Below are positions 5,996-6,078 of a DNA stretch of 6,078 nucleotides, piece by piece. The DNA comes from an uncultured Ruminococcus sp. Lineage in GTDB: Bacteria > Bacillota > Clostridia > Oscillospirales > Acutalibacteraceae. The position numbers and the translations under genes are program-made. The stretch covers positions 1-6,078 of the forward strand of contig CADCQO010000270.1 of assembly GCA_902803585.1 (NCBI GenBank). The letters are read 5' to 3'. The notes under the pieces were generated by a model. That model saw only the letters and a program-made list of their open reading frames with translations, made no database searches and was not told where the DNA came from. Each line of letters begins with the position of its first letter. Positions within the stretch are counted from its first letter, which is position 1.

Positions 5996-6002
5996 GAGCG
6001 TG

Positions 6003-6031
6003 TTGACACTAACTAACAAATATGATAAAAT
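6003..6031 (+). promoter_or_regulatory. Promoter of the transposase-like ORF
   Basis: TTGACA (6003-6008), a 17-nt spacer and TAAAAT (6026-6031) with an extended -10 TG (6023-6024) form a near-consensus promoter. The ATG at 6038 lies only 6 nt after the -10 box, about where transcription should start, and there is no Shine-Dalgarno sequence between them. A leaderless message is therefore likely. Confidence 0.65.
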
Positions 6032-6037
6032 GAACAC

Positions 6038-6078
6038 ATGAAAATTACTAAAAATCAATTCAAAAAAATAGAAAAATA
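6038..6078 (+). CDS. N-terminus of a probable IS5-family transposase (partial)
   Basis: Only 13 complete codons are visible, MKITKNQFKKIEK, and the frame is open to the window edge. This resembles the beginning of IS5-type transposases from Firmicutes that I recall, which start MKIT/S-K-x-x-F-x-x-I before a PxxRG segment. No catalytic residue is in view. The lack of a ribosome binding site and the promoter placed immediately upstream suit an insertion-sequence gene that is weakly or leaderlessly translated. A short peptide cannot prove the family, so a different AT-rich gene remains possible. Confidence 0.5.
   Translation, partial: MKITKNQFKKIEK

Larger units (their letters stand above)
5995..6078 (+). 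mobile_element. Left end of an insertion sequence, probably IS5-like; runs off the right edge
   Basis: After CTAG (5993-5996), the sequence GAGCGTGTTGACAC leads into a short leader and a small ORF that reads like the start of a transposase. Elements of the IS5 group often have a short terminal repeat carrying an outward or inward -35-like box and a transposase start soon after it, and some insert at CTAG-like sites. The right end, target duplication and most of the transposase are outside the window, so both the exact boundary and the family are tentative. Confidence 0.5.

Noticed and set aside
1..6078. CRISPR arrays, tRNA or rRNA genes, long tandem repeats
   Set aside because: No regularly spaced repeats, tRNA-like cloverleaf or rRNA motifs were seen on either strand by eye.

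Overview
The window looks like chromosome of a low-GC Gram-positive anaerobe, most likely a Clostridia member of the Ruminococcaceae/Oscillospiraceae or Lachnospiraceae type. The evidence is a class D-like sortase with its own anchored substrate, a capsule regulator of the Firmicutes design (separate membrane adaptor, BY-kinase and PHP-type phosphatase), strong GGAGG-type ribosome binding sites and consensus sigma-A promoters. The genus cannot be fixed from the sequence.

Layout, left to right. (1) 1-942, plus strand: the 3' part of a class B asparagine synthetase gene. It enters from the left edge and loses family similarity abruptly at base 870; its last third is missing, and the frame runs into the terminator of the opposing operon. 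(2) 3186 down to 937, minus strand: a three-gene operon. Its order is a small secreted, C-terminally anchored surface protein, a class D-like sortase overlapping it by 8 nt, and an unrecognised four-helix membrane protein. It starts at a TTGACA-17-TATAAT promoter and ends at a strong hairpin terminator (879-917). (3) 3193-3618: a 426-bp divergent control region holding two outward-facing promoters that both match consensus exactly with 17-bp spacers, plus two dyads that could be operators. (4) 3619-5851, plus strand: a Wzd/CapA-type adaptor, a BY-kinase with a tyrosine-rich tail and a PHP tyrosine phosphatase, closed by a hairpin terminator whose left arm lies in the last codons. (5) 5852-6078: a promoter, then apparently the left end of an insertion sequence, whose transposase-like ORF begins at 6038 and leaves the window.

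Functionally, both operons act at the cell surface. The minus-strand operon would make, export and covalently anchor one small protein using its own sortase, with the membrane protein as a possible partner. The plus-strand operon is the phosphorylation control module of capsule/exopolysaccharide chain synthesis, but no glycosyltransferase, flippase or polymerase gene is in view. Both flanks show rearrangement: a decapitated asparagine synthetase gene on the left and an insertion element on the right. The most interesting points are the self-contained sortase/substrate/membrane-protein set with an atypical sorting motif, the paired divergent promoters, and the two broken edges.
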